Shown here: piece by piece, positions 1-8,745 of the stretch
How the letters are laid out: the number at the start of each line of letters is the position of its first letter
Position numbering within the stretch: the first letter of the stretch is position 1
DNA from: Burkholderia sp. OK233
GTDB lineage: Bacteria; Pseudomonadota; Gammaproteobacteria; Burkholderiales; Burkholderiaceae
DNA: 64,000 nt
Assembly: GCF_900230185.1 (NCBI RefSeq)
Contig: NZ_OCSR01000001.1
Location: forward strand, 1,488,001-1,552,000
Direction: 5' to 3'
The notes under the pieces: model-generated
Told to the model about the DNA's origin: nothing
Database searches by the model: none
The model's input: the letters and a program-made list of their open reading frames with translations, nothing else
Made by a program: the position numbers and the translations under genes

Positions 1-1
1 G

Positions 2-634
2 CGCGTAACGCTAATCGCCCAGGGCGCGCCGCGTCCCGCGGCGGATCTTCAATGTCCGCTGCTGAGCTTGCCGCTTGCGCTCGGCACAACCTACGACACG
101 ATTCCCGACCGCACGCCCTACCTCAGCGCACCGCCGGCTTACGGCCGCAAATGGCGCGGCTCGCTCGGCGGTCACGCGAAACGCAAGATCGGCATCGCGT
201 GGTCAGGACGCATCCAGCAGAACGAAACCCGTTCTATGCCGCTCGCCGCGCTCGCTCCGCTGTTCGAGCTCGACGGGATCGACTGGATCGTGCTGCAACC
301 TGAACTGAGCGGCGAGGAACACGCGGCGCTCGGCGCGCATCCGCGCGCGGCGTCGATTCATCGCTTCGACAAGCGGATCGGCGATTTTGCGGATACCGCG
401 GCGATCATCGAGCGGCTCGACGCGGTCGTGTCGATCGATACGTCGATCGCTCACCTCGCCGGCGCACTGAAAAAACCGCTATGGCTGATGCTGCCGTTCG
501 CCGCGGATTGGCGCTGGTTCGTCGGCGAGGCGCGCAGTCCGTGGTATCCGGGCGCAACGCTGCTGCGCCAGCCGCAACCCGGCGCGTGGGGCGATGTGGT
601 GGAGACAGTGGCTAACGAATTGCGCCGCGGCTAA
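2..634 (+). CDS. TPR/glycosyltransferase family protein, C-terminal part (5' truncated)
   Basis: The frame is open from the first complete codon at base 2 to the TAA at 632-634, giving 210 residues. The visible part resembles the C-terminal catalytic half of bacterial TPR proteins fused to a glycosyltransferase-9 or O-GlcNAc-transferase-like domain. It has a CPLLSLPLALGTT segment, then IGIAWSGR, then DAVVSIDTSIAHLAGAL, which is the usual nucleotide-sugar-binding motif of this fold, and a C-terminal LPFAADWRWF segment. The TPR repeats and true start lie outside the window. A TTG at 68 is not needed as a start, because the homologous region extends upstream of it. The sugar acceptor cannot be read from sequence. 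A strong hairpin terminator follows at 686-714. Confidence 0.8.
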   Translation, partial: RVTLIAQGAPRPAADLQCPLLSLPLALGTTYDTIPDRTPYLSAPPAYGRKWRGSLGGHAKRKIGIAWSGRIQQNETRSMPLAALAPLFELDGIDWIVLQPELSGEEHAALGAHPRAASIHRFDKRIGDFADTAAIIERLDAVVSIDTSIAHLAGALKKPLWLMLPFAADWRWFVGEARSPWYPGATLLRQPQPGAWGDVVETVANELRRG

Positions 635-680
635 CTGGGCCAGATTCAGCGAAATCGGTCGCCGACGTAACCGCTCAAGA

Positions 681-714
681 AAAAACCCCGCGCTCTCACG
701 AGCGCGGGGTTTTT
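681..714. terminator. Bidirectional intrinsic terminator between convergent genes
   Basis: The arms CCCCGCGCT (686-694) and AGCGCGGGG (701-709) enclose a 6-nt loop. They are flanked by A5 on the left and T5 on the right, so the hairpin can stop transcripts from either side. It lies between the glycosyltransferase gene (+) and the MFS gene (-). Confidence 0.85.
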
Positions 715-738
715 GTTTGCCCGGGTGAACGGTGACGC

Positions 739-2040
739 TTAAGCCGCTCGATACTGATTGCGCGACTCCGGCGTGCGATACAGCACCAGCGTCGCGATCA
801 ACCCGCAAATCGCCGCCATGCCGAGGAACAGACCAGGCGCTGCCTTGTTGCCGGTGGTGTGAATGAGCAACGTGGAAATGGCCGGCGTGAAGCCGCCGAT
901 CGTCGTAGCCAGGCTGTAGGCCAGCGAGAAACCGGCAGTCCGCACTTCGACCGGCATCACTTCGGTCAGCGCCACCACCATCGCCCCGTTGTAGCTGCCG
1001 TACAGGAACGACAGCCACAGCTCGACCGCCAGAAGGCGAGCGAACGACGGGTCGGCGACCAGCCATTGCAGCGCCGGGTAGGCGGTGATGATCGTCAGGA
1101 TCGTGAAGGCAATCAGCACCGGACGGCGCCCGATGCGGTCCGACAACGCGCCCGCGAGCGGCAGCCAGATCAGATTCGACAAACCGATACAGACAGTGAC
1201 GACGAGCGTATCGATCGACGACAGCTTCAGCACTTCCTTGCCGAAGGTCGGCGTGTAGGCCGTGATCATGTAGAACGACACGGTGGTCATGATGACCATG
1301 CCCATACCGCCCAGCACGATGCCCCAGTTCGCGACCATCGTCTTCATGATCTCGCCCATGCTCGGACGATGCTTGCGCGCCTTGAATTCCTCGGTTTCCT
1401 GCAACGAACGGCGGATCAGGAACAGGAACGGCACGATCAGGCAGCCGATCAGGAACGGCACGCGCCAGCCCCAGGCCGTCATCTGGTCGGCCGGCAGCAC
1501 TTTATTGAGCACCACGCCGATCAGCGCGGCGAACACCACGGCAACCTGCTGGCTGCCCGACTGCCACGCGCAATAGAAGCCCTTGTTGCCCTTGGTGGCG
1601 ATCTCCGACAGATAGACCGACACGCCGCCCAGTTCGACCCCGGCGGAGAAGCCTTGCAGCAGCCGGCCGCCCAGCACCAGCACGGGCGCGAGCACGCCGA
1701 TGGTCGCGTAGCCTGGTATTGACGCGACTGTGAGGGTGCCGAGCGCCATCAGGCCGAGGGTAAGGATCAGGCCTTTGCGCCGGCCGTGATGGTCGATGTA
1801 AGCACCCAGCACGATTGCGCCAAGCGGCCGCATCAGGAAGCCCGCGCCGAATACCGACAGCGACAGCATCAGCGAGGCGAATTCGTTACCGCTCGGGAAA
1901 TAGGTCTTGGCAATCGCGGACGCGTAATAGCCATAGACCATGAAGTCGTACATCTCAAGAAAGTTGCCGCTGACCACGCGGAAAACTGTCTTGACCTTGG
2001 ATTCCTGGGATGAGGAAGCAGCGTGTGACGCAGTAGACAT
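739..2040 (-). CDS. MFS metabolite:H+ symporter (MHS family, citrate/tricarballylate type)
   Basis: This 433-residue inner-membrane transporter has about 12 hydrophobic segments. The motif [16 protein letters not shown] in TM1 and the loop 2-3 signature [12 protein letters not shown] mark the metabolite:H+ symporter branch that includes citrate, alpha-ketoglutarate and proline/betaine carriers. The sequence is closest in feel to citrate/tricarballylate permeases, but the substrate is inferred. I chose the ATG at 2040 (MSTASHAA), which leaves a short polar N-terminus before TM1; the frame continues nine codons further upstream. It ends against the bidirectional terminator at 686-714 and stands alone, so it is probably monocistronic. 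No regulator is adjacent. Confidence 0.9.
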   Translation of the reverse strand: MSTASHAASSSQESKVKTVFRVVSGNFLEMYDFMVYGYYASAIAKTYFPSGNEFASLMLSLSVFGAGFLMRPLGAIVLGAYIDHHGRRKGLILTLGLMALGTLTVASIPGYATIGVLAPVLVLGGRLLQGFSAGVELGGVSVYLSEIATKGNKGFYCAWQSGSQQVAVVFAALIGVVLNKVLPADQMTAWGWRVPFLIGCLIVPFLFLIRRSLQETEEFKARKHRPSMGEIMKTMVANWGIVLGGMGMVIMTTVSFYMITAYTPTFGKEVLKLSSIDTLVVTVCIGLSNLIWLPLAGALSDRIGRRPVLIAFTILTIITAYPALQWLVADPSFARLLAVELWLSFLYGSYNGAMVVALTEVMPVEVRTAGFSLAYSLATTIGGFTPAISTLLIHTTGNKAAPGLFLGMAAICGLIATLVLYRTPESRNQYRAA

Positions 2041-2350
2041 GACATTCTCTGATAAGCCTGTCGCCACGCAGACGGGCGCTCAGGCAGTTGAAACGATCCA
2101 CTGCGTTCGGCAAGCGGATGCCGCGGGCAACTCAATTAGAATTAGAACGCGCCGGGGGCGCTGAATTTTCATGCTGAACACATTCACGCGGTATCAGGGT
2201 AAACGTTGTGAAATACCCGGAACCCGCAACACGTAATGTTACCGTTCCTGGCGCTGTCGCGCATTTCATACAGTTTCATTACAGGCAACGCCTGATCACC
2301 CTTGCGGTAAACTTTTCGCAGACAGCCCATTCCCGTTGACCACCATCCCG
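2041..2350. other. Divergent intergenic region
   Basis: This 310-bp spacer separates the MFS gene (-) from the GNAT gene (+). It is somewhat AT-richer around 2125-2280 and must hold both promoters, but I see no clear -35/-10 pair, operator palindrome or small ORF. Confidence 0.5.
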
Positions 2351-2875
2351 ATGCAAACCTCCCACGCACTTTCTCTGCGTCCTGCGACCCTCGCGGATGC
2401 GGCGCTGATCGCGTCGATCCATAGCGCCAGCTGGCAGGCTACCTATCGCGGCCTGCTGCCGGATGCGTTCCTCGACGGCGAGGTGACGCGGGAGCGCGCC
2501 GCCTATTGGGAAGCGCGCCTGCGCGCACCGGGCGGCGAGCGCCGCATCGTTCTGATCGCCGAGCTCGCGGGCGAGCCGATCGGTTTCGTCTGCGTCGAAC
2601 GGCAGCCGGAGTCCGCTTGGGGTGTCCTGCTCGATAACCTGCATGCGCTGCCTGGGCACCAGGGCATCGGCGCAGGCAAGCTGTTGATGCGTGCCGCCGA
2701 AGACTGGGCGCGCGCGCAAGGCGAGACGCAGTTGTATCTCTACGTGCTCGAAGGCAACACTCCGGCGATCGGCTTTTATGAACGGCAAGGCTGGCAGTTC
2801 GTCGGCGCCGAACCGGATCATATGGGCGGCGTGGATATTACTGCGTTGCGCTACGTGTACCGGCTGGATCGGTGA
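2351..2875 (+). CDS. GNAT family N-acetyltransferase
   Basis: The protein has 174 residues and starts at ATG 2351 (MQTSHALSLRPATLAD). A TTG fifteen bases upstream is in frame but less likely. The GNAT fold is shown by the N-terminal LRPATLADAALIASIH strand-helix. The acetyl-CoA pyrophosphate-binding segment LPGHQGIGAGKLLM (R/Q-x-x-G-x-G/A type) and the C-terminal ALRYVYRLDR strand also fit. Such enzymes transfer an acetyl group from acetyl-CoA to an amine on a small molecule or protein; the acceptor cannot be predicted. It is a single gene with no operon partner. Confidence 0.85.
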   Translation: MQTSHALSLRPATLADAALIASIHSASWQATYRGLLPDAFLDGEVTRERAAYWEARLRAPGGERRIVLIAELAGEPIGFVCVERQPESAWGVLLDNLHALPGHQGIGAGKLLMRAAEDWARAQGETQLYLYVLEGNTPAIGFYERQGWQFVGAEPDHMGGVDITALRYVYRLDR

Positions 2876-3202
2876 GGTACGTGCGTCTGGTTTGATTGTC
2901 GTCCAATGCGAGGCCGACGAATATGCGTCGATGACCCTGTCAGCTGGCACACATCTGCGCAATATTGCGCCACCATCGTGCCCTGCTTCGTCGATCAATC
3001 CTTCTGCAATCGGCGGGACAGAATGGATCAATCACATGTCGCAACGTCGCGTGACTGAGGTTCCCGATCAGTTCACGAAGTAAGCGTGTCGCCACCGCAA
3101 AATCGAGTCGCAAAAAACAAAACCCCACGCTCCGAAAAACGTGGGGTTGATCAGCAGTTTGAGCCCGGCCGTTCACGCGCTGGCTTTTTTACGCTCATAC
3201 AC
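2876..3202. other. Intergenic region between convergent genes
   Basis: The 327-bp spacer between the GNAT gene (+) and the DUF2968 gene (-) contains the minus-strand terminator at 3110-3146. I see no other gene or signal in it. Confidence 0.5.
3110..3146 (-). terminator. Intrinsic terminator of the DUF2968 gene
   Basis: The arms CCCCACG (3123-3129) and CGTGGGG (3140-3146) form the stem. Read on the minus strand, the stem is followed by a T-rich tail (complement of 3110-3122). This places it downstream of the DUF2968 gene. Confidence 0.75.
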
Positions 3203-3919
3203 TTACTTCTGCGTTGGCAATCCGAACTCGGTCTGCCGCTGCAACTGCATCACTTCGCCCTGCACCTGACGCAACTGCGCCTGTGCCTTTTCCTTTTCCG
3301 CGTGCAGCGCCGCCGCCTCGCCTTGCGCCTGCCGCTGGTAGTCATTGACCTTGGCCTGCTGCGTGCGCGCGACGTCGAGGTCGGCCTGCAACCGCTTCGC
3401 GCGATCTTCCGATAACGCGATGATGTCTTCGATATACGCCTTCTGCGCCTGCAACTGCGTACGGCGAATCTCGACGTCTGCGAGTTGCGCAGTCTGCTGG
3501 ACGAAACCTGCGTAGACCGCTTCGGCACGGCCTAAGTCCTCCGACTTGATTACGCGCCAGAAATGCTTGTCCTGAAAAAGCGCGACGTAGTACGTCATTT
3601 CCTGCGGATAGAAAAACAGGCTCGCGCCGTAGCTGCCGTTATACGTGGTACGCAGTTCGCTCAGCTTCGCTTCGTGAATCATCTGCATCAGTTCGGCGAC
3701 GTTGCCTTGCGCGTCACCGGCGGTAGCCGGCGTGGCGGATGCCGCACTACGCAGCGCAGCGGCGACCGGTTGCGGCGTGAGCGTGTTCATGGCCGGCCGC
3801 GTGCCGACCAGAGGCGCGGTTTCGTCGCTTTGCGCTGCCAGTACGAAACCGCCATGCTGCAACAGCGCACACGAGGCCGCGAGCAGCATGGCGCGCCGTA
3901 CAATTAAGGGGTACTTCAT
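3203..3919 (-). CDS. DUF2968 family exported protein
   Basis: This 238-residue protein starts at ATG 3919 with a GGAG about 9 nt upstream. The N-terminus MKYPLIVRRAMLLAASCALL followed by a small-residue cleavage region is a Sec signal peptide, so it is periplasmic or outer-membrane associated. The mature part has a Thr/Ala-rich linker, then an ELMQMIHEAKLSELRTTYNG segment typical of DUF2968, found mainly in Burkholderia and relatives. The C-terminal ~100 residues are rich in Gln, Ala, Lys and Glu with heptad spacing and should form a coiled coil. The function is unknown. An upstream in-frame ATG at 3988 would hide the signal peptide and was not chosen. Confidence 0.8.
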   Translation of the reverse strand: MKYPLIVRRAMLLAASCALLQHGGFVLAAQSDETAPLVGTRPAMNTLTPQPVAAALRSAASATPATAGDAQGNVAELMQMIHEAKLSELRTTYNGSYGASLFFYPQEMTYYVALFQDKHFWRVIKSEDLGRAEAVYAGFVQQTAQLADVEIRRTQLQAQKAYIEDIIALSEDRAKRLQADLDVARTQQAKVNDYQRQAQGEAAALHAEKEKAQAQLRQVQGEVMQLQRQTEFGLPTQK

Positions 3920-4436
3920 ACGTGCATGCTCCATGCAAATCCAAAACAGCCTTGGATTATCGCGCGGATTAGCCGTCAAGCGAAGCATTCAAGTATCCCG
4001 CTGACGGACTTTAAATCGAGATAAATCGATAACGGATGATTTGGCCGGATGGGCGTATCCGTCGCGAAATAAAAGATTTCAGATAAGACGAAAACGCAAC
4101 AATTTGACTCGTGCAAGACTCATGCGGACGTTTCCCAATCTGCATGGCGTTCGCGCGAATCCAACATCAAGCAGAGCGGCAATATGGAGATAGGTAGCTT
4201 GATACCGCGCCGCCGATGACCGGCGCATAACCCGTTGCCGCCCTGATCCGAACGCGCCAGTTTCGCGGTCATCGCATTGCCCGGGCCCGGCATCAGCTGA
4301 TAGCGGCGTGAAGACGAACGGAAAGCCGCAGTGGGAAACAACCGCACGGGCCGCCACCAAGCATGGCGGCGGCCCGTGACGATCGTGCTTGAAAGACCGG
4401 ACTCGAAACTCGAAAGCGCGGCTTAAAGGCGCGGCA
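3920..4436. other. Intergenic region upstream of DUF2968 gene and downstream of puuD-like gene
   Basis: This 517-bp stretch holds the promoter side of the DUF2968 gene, AT-richer around 4010-4100, and a hairpin at 4345-4378. Short ORFs near 4079-4360 have unconvincing composition and were not called. I see nothing else in it. Confidence 0.5.
4345..4378 (-). terminator. Probable terminator of the puuD-like gene
   Basis: The perfect 11-bp arms CACGGGCCGCC (4345-4355) and GGCGGCCCGTG (4368-4378) enclose a 12-nt loop. On the minus strand the stem is followed by a modest GGTTGTTT tail. It lies 60 bp past the puuD-like stop codon. Confidence 0.55.
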
Positions 4437-5957
4437 TTAAAACCGCGTTTCGCGCGCCACCCGCAGGAAGGTATCGAGCAACGGCGTGCAATCGAGCAGC
4501 TCCGGACCGCCCGCGCGATGAAACTCCGGGTGCCACTGCACGCCCATCACAAACGGTGCACGCCGATAGCGCACGGCCTCGATGATGCCGTCTGACGCCG
4601 ACACCGCCTCGATATTCAGATCGCGGCCGATGGTTTTGACCGCCTGATGGTGAATCGAGTTGACGATCGCCTCGCGCCGGCCCGGAAACATATTGGCCAG
4701 CGTCGAGCCGTCCGGGAAATGAATGCCGTGCCTATGCTGATCGTAGTGCTCGTTGACGTGCGTGCCGGCGGTCGGCACTTCGGTGGCGATGTCCTGGTAC
4801 AAGGTGCCGCCGAACGCCACGTTGATCAACTGGCAACCGCGGCACACGCCAAGCACCGGCTTGCCCGACTCGATGAACTCATGCAGCAGTTCAAGTTCGT
4901 ACATGTCGCGCACGCGATCGCCCGGCCACTCGGGACTCGTCGCCTGTTCCGCGTACGACTGCGGCGAGACGTCCGCGCCGCCTTGCAGCAGCAGACCGTC
5001 GAGATGCTTCGCGTAGTCGCGCAAACGGATATTGCTCGGGTGCAGCATGCCCTGATGGCCGACCGTCGGAATCATGAACACCAGCACGTCGCGCGACATC
5101 ACCCAGTGCGCAATCGACTCCTCGAGATATTGCAGCGTCTTGCCCCGCAGCCCCTTCGCACCCGGTTCCGGGTGAAAGATACGCGCCGACACGCCGATGC
5201 GCAGCGTGCGCTGCGTGATCCGTTGGCCCGCGCGATCGAACAGCTGACGCGCGCGCGCCGCGATGATGCGGCCGAACACGGTCCACGCCGAATCGCTTTG
5301 CTTCAGATAGCGCGGCGGCGACGGCGGCAACGCATTCGGCGGCGGCGGGTTCGTTGCGGTGAAGTCGGGTGCGGCGCCGAAGCCCGGCGGCGGTGAGCCG
5401 GCCCGACGGGCGGTAGCGGCCGCTTCTTCCGCTTTCTCCTCGTTTGCGGTGAGGGCAGCTTCGTCGGCCGGAGCGCTCAATTCGCCGGCGAGCGGTTCGC
5501 TGCTCCTAAGCGTGCTGGGGCGTGTCGCCGGAGTCTTGTAGGCCTGTCCCGCCTTGCGTGCCGCGCGCTCGTGAACCTCGGCCTCCTGCTGTGCGGTCGA
5601 CGCAGCCGCTGAACTGCGTGCTTCAGCCGCGTCGCGCTGCCGCGCCGTTTGCGGATCAGTGGGGGTGACAGTGGATGCGCTGTCAGGGTCGTCGGTCGAC
5701 GACCTCGCCGCGGCCTCCTCGGCAGCCGGCGATGCAGCCGACGGCGTGACCACGTCCTTGATCGGGGACTGGATAGAATCTTCGTGAGAGAGCGGTAGCG
5801 AGGCCGCCGGCTCAGGCGGCACGGTGTCGGATTTCGACGCGCCGGGGGTTGCGCCGGACGACGTTGAGGGCGTTAAGGGCGTTGAGGACGCTGGCGCCGC
5901 CGAAGGCGACGATGGGCTGCCGGGCTTACCGGCGTTTTCGGGTTTGTTTTCGCTCAT
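4437..5957 (-). CDS. puuD: Gamma-glutamyl-gamma-aminobutyrate hydrolase family protein (class I GATase, peptidase C26) with long disordered N-terminus
   Basis: The protein has 506 residues, about twice the usual PuuD length. Roughly residues 1-220 are Ala/Pro/Ser/Glu-rich low complexity with no visible fold. The C-terminal half is a class I glutamine amidotransferase domain. It has the nucleophile in LGVCRGCQLINVAFGG near residue 370, the SIHHQAVK segment and the catalytic His/Glu in QWHPE near residue 475. PuuD enzymes hydrolyse gamma-glutamyl-GABA in putrescine breakdown. No other puu gene is nearby, so the exact substrate is inferred. The start is ATG 5957 (MSENKPENAGKP); the Shine-Dalgarno is weak. 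The long tail is the odd feature. Confidence 0.85.
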   Translation of the reverse strand: MSENKPENAGKPGSPSSPSAAPASSTPLTPSTSSGATPGASKSDTVPPEPAASLPLSHEDSIQSPIKDVVTPSAASPAAEEAAARSSTDDPDSASTVTPTDPQTARQRDAAEARSSAAASTAQQEAEVHERAARKAGQAYKTPATRPSTLRSSEPLAGELSAPADEAALTANEEKAEEAAATARRAGSPPPGFGAAPDFTATNPPPPNALPPSPPRYLKQSDSAWTVFGRIIAARARQLFDRAGQRITQRTLRIGVSARIFHPEPGAKGLRGKTLQYLEESIAHWVMSRDVLVFMIPTVGHQGMLHPSNIRLRDYAKHLDGLLLQGGADVSPQSYAEQATSPEWPGDRVRDMYELELLHEFIESGKPVLGVCRGCQLINVAFGGTLYQDIATEVPTAGTHVNEHYDQHRHGIHFPDGSTLANMFPGRREAIVNSIHHQAVKTIGRDLNIEAVSASDGIIEAVRYRRAPFVMGVQWHPEFHRAGGPELLDCTPLLDTFLRVARETRF

Positions 5958-6084
5958 GACAGTCAGACAGGCGCCTTCCACGCGAACGAATGAATATGCC
6001 CTGATTATCCGCCAGCGCGGCAAGCCCGGCAAACCCGCACACAATTGCTCACATTGTTGCGGTTCAAGACGCAGGTCGTCTAAC

Positions 6085-7842
6085 TCAGGGATCCGGCTGT
6101 TCTTCGAACGTTTCGCGCAGGGCGATCTGCATCGTCGCGTGGATTTTCACGCACCAGCGCCACACCAGCGCCAGCAGTAGCGCAGCGCACACCAACACCA
6201 CGGTCAAAAGGCCCGTCGGCGGCAAGATGCTGCTGGAGAGCGCCGCGACCAGCAAAAACACGCCGACCATCGAGACCACCGGCACCAGATCGGAGATCGC
6301 GTATCGGATCGCACTGGTGAAGCGCCCCGCTGTCGCCGGCTGCACGCTCACCTCGGCAAGCAATAGCGCGAGCGACTTGGTCTTACGGTAGACCGCCACC
6401 AGGAACGGCATCGACAGTACCAGCGCGATGCTCCACAGCACGACGCGCTGCATCGGCTCGGAGCTCATCCAGTGTCCGAGCAAGGTACTGGTGGAAGGCG
6501 CGCTATACGACACGATCAGGAAGATCGCCGCGACCAGCGCGAGATTGACGGCGATCTGCAAAATGATCCGCCGCGTCATGCTGAACAGCGTCGGCTCGCC
6601 GGTTCCAGTGCTCAAACTGCGCAGCCACTGCCCGTACATGCCGAACACGTTGACGAGCGTGCGTGGCATCGCCTGCCCGAGACACTGCGTCAGCGGATCG
6701 GCGGCACGAATCAGGTAAGGCGTGAAAAGCGTGGTCAAAGCGGAGACGGCCACCGCGATCGGATACAGAAACGCGCTCGTCACCTTCAAGGTCAGACCGA
6801 GCGACGCGATGATGAACGAGAACTCGCCGATCTGCGAAACGGTCATGCCGACCCGCATCGCCGTGCGCCCATCCTTGCCCGCGAGAAAAGTGCCGAGCCC
6901 GCACGACACGATCTTGCCGACGATTACCGCCACCGTAATCACCGCAATCGGCCAGGCATAGTCGACCAGCACGGCTGGGTTCAGCATCAGGCCGATCGTC
7001 ACGAAGAAGATCGCGGAAAAGGCATCGCGCAGCGGCGCGATCAGGTGCTCGATCCGATGCAGATGGCGCGACTCGGCCATGATCGCGCCGATCAGGAAAG
7101 CGCCAAGCGCAATGCTGTAATCGAGCTTCACCACCAGCAGACAGAAGCCGAAGCAGAAGCCGAGCACCGATACCAGCAGCATTTCGTCGCTCTTGGCGCG
7201 CGCCACGTAGTTCAGTGCGCGCGGCACGACCAGAATGCCCACCACTAACGACACCGTCATGAAGAGCAGCAACTTGCCGAGCGTCACAACGGCGACGCCC
7301 GCGCTCAACTGCCCTGTCTGCGCAATGCCGGAAAGCAGCACCAGCATCGCGATGGCGAGAATATCCTCGACGATCAGGATCCCGAACACCAGTTGCGCGA
7401 AGCTCTCGCGCTTGAGGCCCAACTCAGAGAGCGCCTTGACGATGATGGTCGTCGACGAAATCGCGAGAATCGCGCCGAGAAACAGGGAGTCCATCGAACT
7501 CCAGCCGAACGCGCTGCCGATCTCGTAACCAATCCACAGCATCAGCACGATTTCCGAGAGCGCCGCGACGATCGCCGTCGCGCCGACCTTGAACAGCTTG
7601 CGCAGGCTGAATTCGAGTCCGAGCGAAAACATCAGGAACACCACACCTAACTCGCCGAGCGTCTGGATGGTCTGCTCGTCATGAATCAGCTGGAACGGCG
7701 GCGTGTACGGCCCGATGATCACGCCCGCGGCGATGTAGCCCAGCACCACCGGCTGTTTCAGGCGATGGAACAGCACGGTGACGACGCCGGCGAGCGCCAT
7801 CACGACCGCCAGATCCTGAATAAAGCCGATGCCGTGATGCAT
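6085..7842 (-). CDS. CPA2 family cation:proton antiporter (Kef/YbaL-like membrane domain)
   Basis: This 585-residue integral membrane protein starts at ATG 7842 (MHHGIGFIQDLAVV), with AAGGGA about 9 nt upstream. The CPA2 exchanger core occupies about residues 1-390. Recognisable pieces are QPVVLGYIAAGVIIGPYTPP, FLMFSLGLEFSLRKL and the ion-path segment LGAILAISSTTIIVKAL. Kef and YbaL proteins normally carry a cytosolic TrkA-N nucleotide-binding domain after the membrane part. Here no Rossmann motif is visible, and the C-terminal ~180 residues form additional hydrophobic segments instead. It should exchange K+ or Na+ for H+ at the inner membrane. The gene is divergent from the DUF2848 operon. 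Confidence 0.88.
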   Translation of the reverse strand: MHHGIGFIQDLAVVMALAGVVTVLFHRLKQPVVLGYIAAGVIIGPYTPPFQLIHDEQTIQTLGELGVVFLMFSLGLEFSLRKLFKVGATAIVAALSEIVLMLWIGYEIGSAFGWSSMDSLFLGAILAISSTTIIVKALSELGLKRESFAQLVFGILIVEDILAIAMLVLLSGIAQTGQLSAGVAVVTLGKLLLFMTVSLVVGILVVPRALNYVARAKSDEMLLVSVLGFCFGFCLLVVKLDYSIALGAFLIGAIMAESRHLHRIEHLIAPLRDAFSAIFFVTIGLMLNPAVLVDYAWPIAVITVAVIVGKIVSCGLGTFLAGKDGRTAMRVGMTVSQIGEFSFIIASLGLTLKVTSAFLYPIAVAVSALTTLFTPYLIRAADPLTQCLGQAMPRTLVNVFGMYGQWLRSLSTGTGEPTLFSMTRRIILQIAVNLALVAAIFLIVSYSAPSTSTLLGHWMSSEPMQRVVLWSIALVLSMPFLVAVYRKTKSLALLLAEVSVQPATAGRFTSAIRYAISDLVPVVSMVGVFLLVAALSSSILPPTGLLTVVLVCAALLLALVWRWCVKIHATMQIALRETFEEQPDP

Positions 7843-7984
7843 GGATGCGTCCCTTACAAAAAGTAATGTCTCAAAAACGCAGTGTAACGCACCCATGCGC
7901 GGCACCGAATCGCGCAAACGTCGAAAGGGCGTGGGATTGGCCGGATCACGAGCCTCACGGCGGGACCGTTGACCGGAAACTTTT

Positions 7985-8023
7985 TTGACACGCTGGACAC
8001 CTGTGAAATATCACAATAATATT
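7985..8023 (+). promoter_or_regulatory. Promoter and palindromic operator of the DUF2848-amidase unit
   Basis: A consensus -35 TTGACA lies at 7985-7990, and AT-rich -10 candidates follow at 8006-8023. Overlapping this is the palindrome TGTGA (8002-8006) N4 TCACA (8011-8015). It is about 35-50 bp upstream of the ATG at 8052. The downstream gntR-type gene is a natural candidate for the regulator, though a CRP/FNR-like protein is also possible. Promoter assignment is by eye. Confidence 0.5.
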
Positions 8024-8051
8024 TGCTGCATATTTTCTTGGGAGTCGAGTG

Positions 8052-8738
8052 ATGCAGGTGTCCTTCAATGTTGTAGATCGTTCCGGCAGCAGTCGCGCCG
8101 ATATCGTCGAAGTGAATCGTCTGACGATCGCCGGCTGGGTCGGGCGCGACCAGGCCGCGATCGAGCATCACATCGCCGAACTGGCGGAACTCGGCGTGAA
8201 ACGGCCGTCGACCACGCCCTGCTTCTATCGCCTCGGCGCCGAACTGCTGACGCAGGCCGAACTGATCGACGTGGTTGGCGTGAAGTCCAGCGGTGAAGCC
8301 GAGTGCGTGCTGGTGCGCTCGAAGGCGGGGCTGCTTGTCACCGTCGGCTCAGACCATACTGACCGCGAAGTCGAGGCCTACGGTGTCACCGTCTCCAAAC
8401 AGGTCTGCCCGAAACCGCTCGCACGCGACGCATGGCGTTTCGACGATGTCGCCGGTCACTGGGATCAACTCGAGCTGCGTGCCTTCGCGCTGACAAAGAA
8501 CGGCGAGCGGCGCGTCTACCAGCAAGGCACCGTCGCGTCGCTGCTGCCGGCCGCCGATCTGCTGGAACGCGCGCCTGTGGCAGAAGGCGCCGCGATGTTC
8601 TGCGGCACGCTGGCGGTACAAGGCGGCATCGTCGGGATGGCTGACGGCGACGCGCTCGAACTCGAACTGCACGACCCCATCCTGAACCGCACGCTGCGCC
8701 ACGCCTACCGCGTGCACGCGTTACCTATCGTCGAATGA
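8052..8738 (+). CDS. DUF2848 family protein
   Basis: The 228-residue protein starts at ATG 8052, with GGGAG upstream; a GTG one codon earlier is possible. It matches the DUF2848 pattern I remember: an early LTIAGWVGRDQAAIEHHI segment, GSDHTDREVEAYGV in the middle, and AWRFDDVAGHWDQLELRAF towards the C-terminal half. The family is thought to have a fumarylacetoacetate-hydrolase-like fold but has no established reaction. It is first in a co-directional set with an MFS permease 7 bp downstream, then a GntR regulator and an amidase. This suggests a role in uptake and breakdown of a small carboxylate or amide. That role is inferred from context only. Confidence 0.88.
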   Translation: MQVSFNVVDRSGSSRADIVEVNRLTIAGWVGRDQAAIEHHIAELAELGVKRPSTTPCFYRLGAELLTQAELIDVVGVKSSGEAECVLVRSKAGLLVTVGSDHTDREVEAYGVTVSKQVCPKPLARDAWRFDDVAGHWDQLELRAFALTKNGERRVYQQGTVASLLPAADLLERAPVAEGAAMFCGTLAVQGGIVGMADGDALELELHDPILNRTLRHAYRVHALPIVE

Positions 8739-8745
8739 GGCATCC

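Noticed and set aside
4079..4360. Short frames downstream of the puuD-like gene
   Set aside because: No ribosome site or protein-like composition; the region holds a probable terminator.
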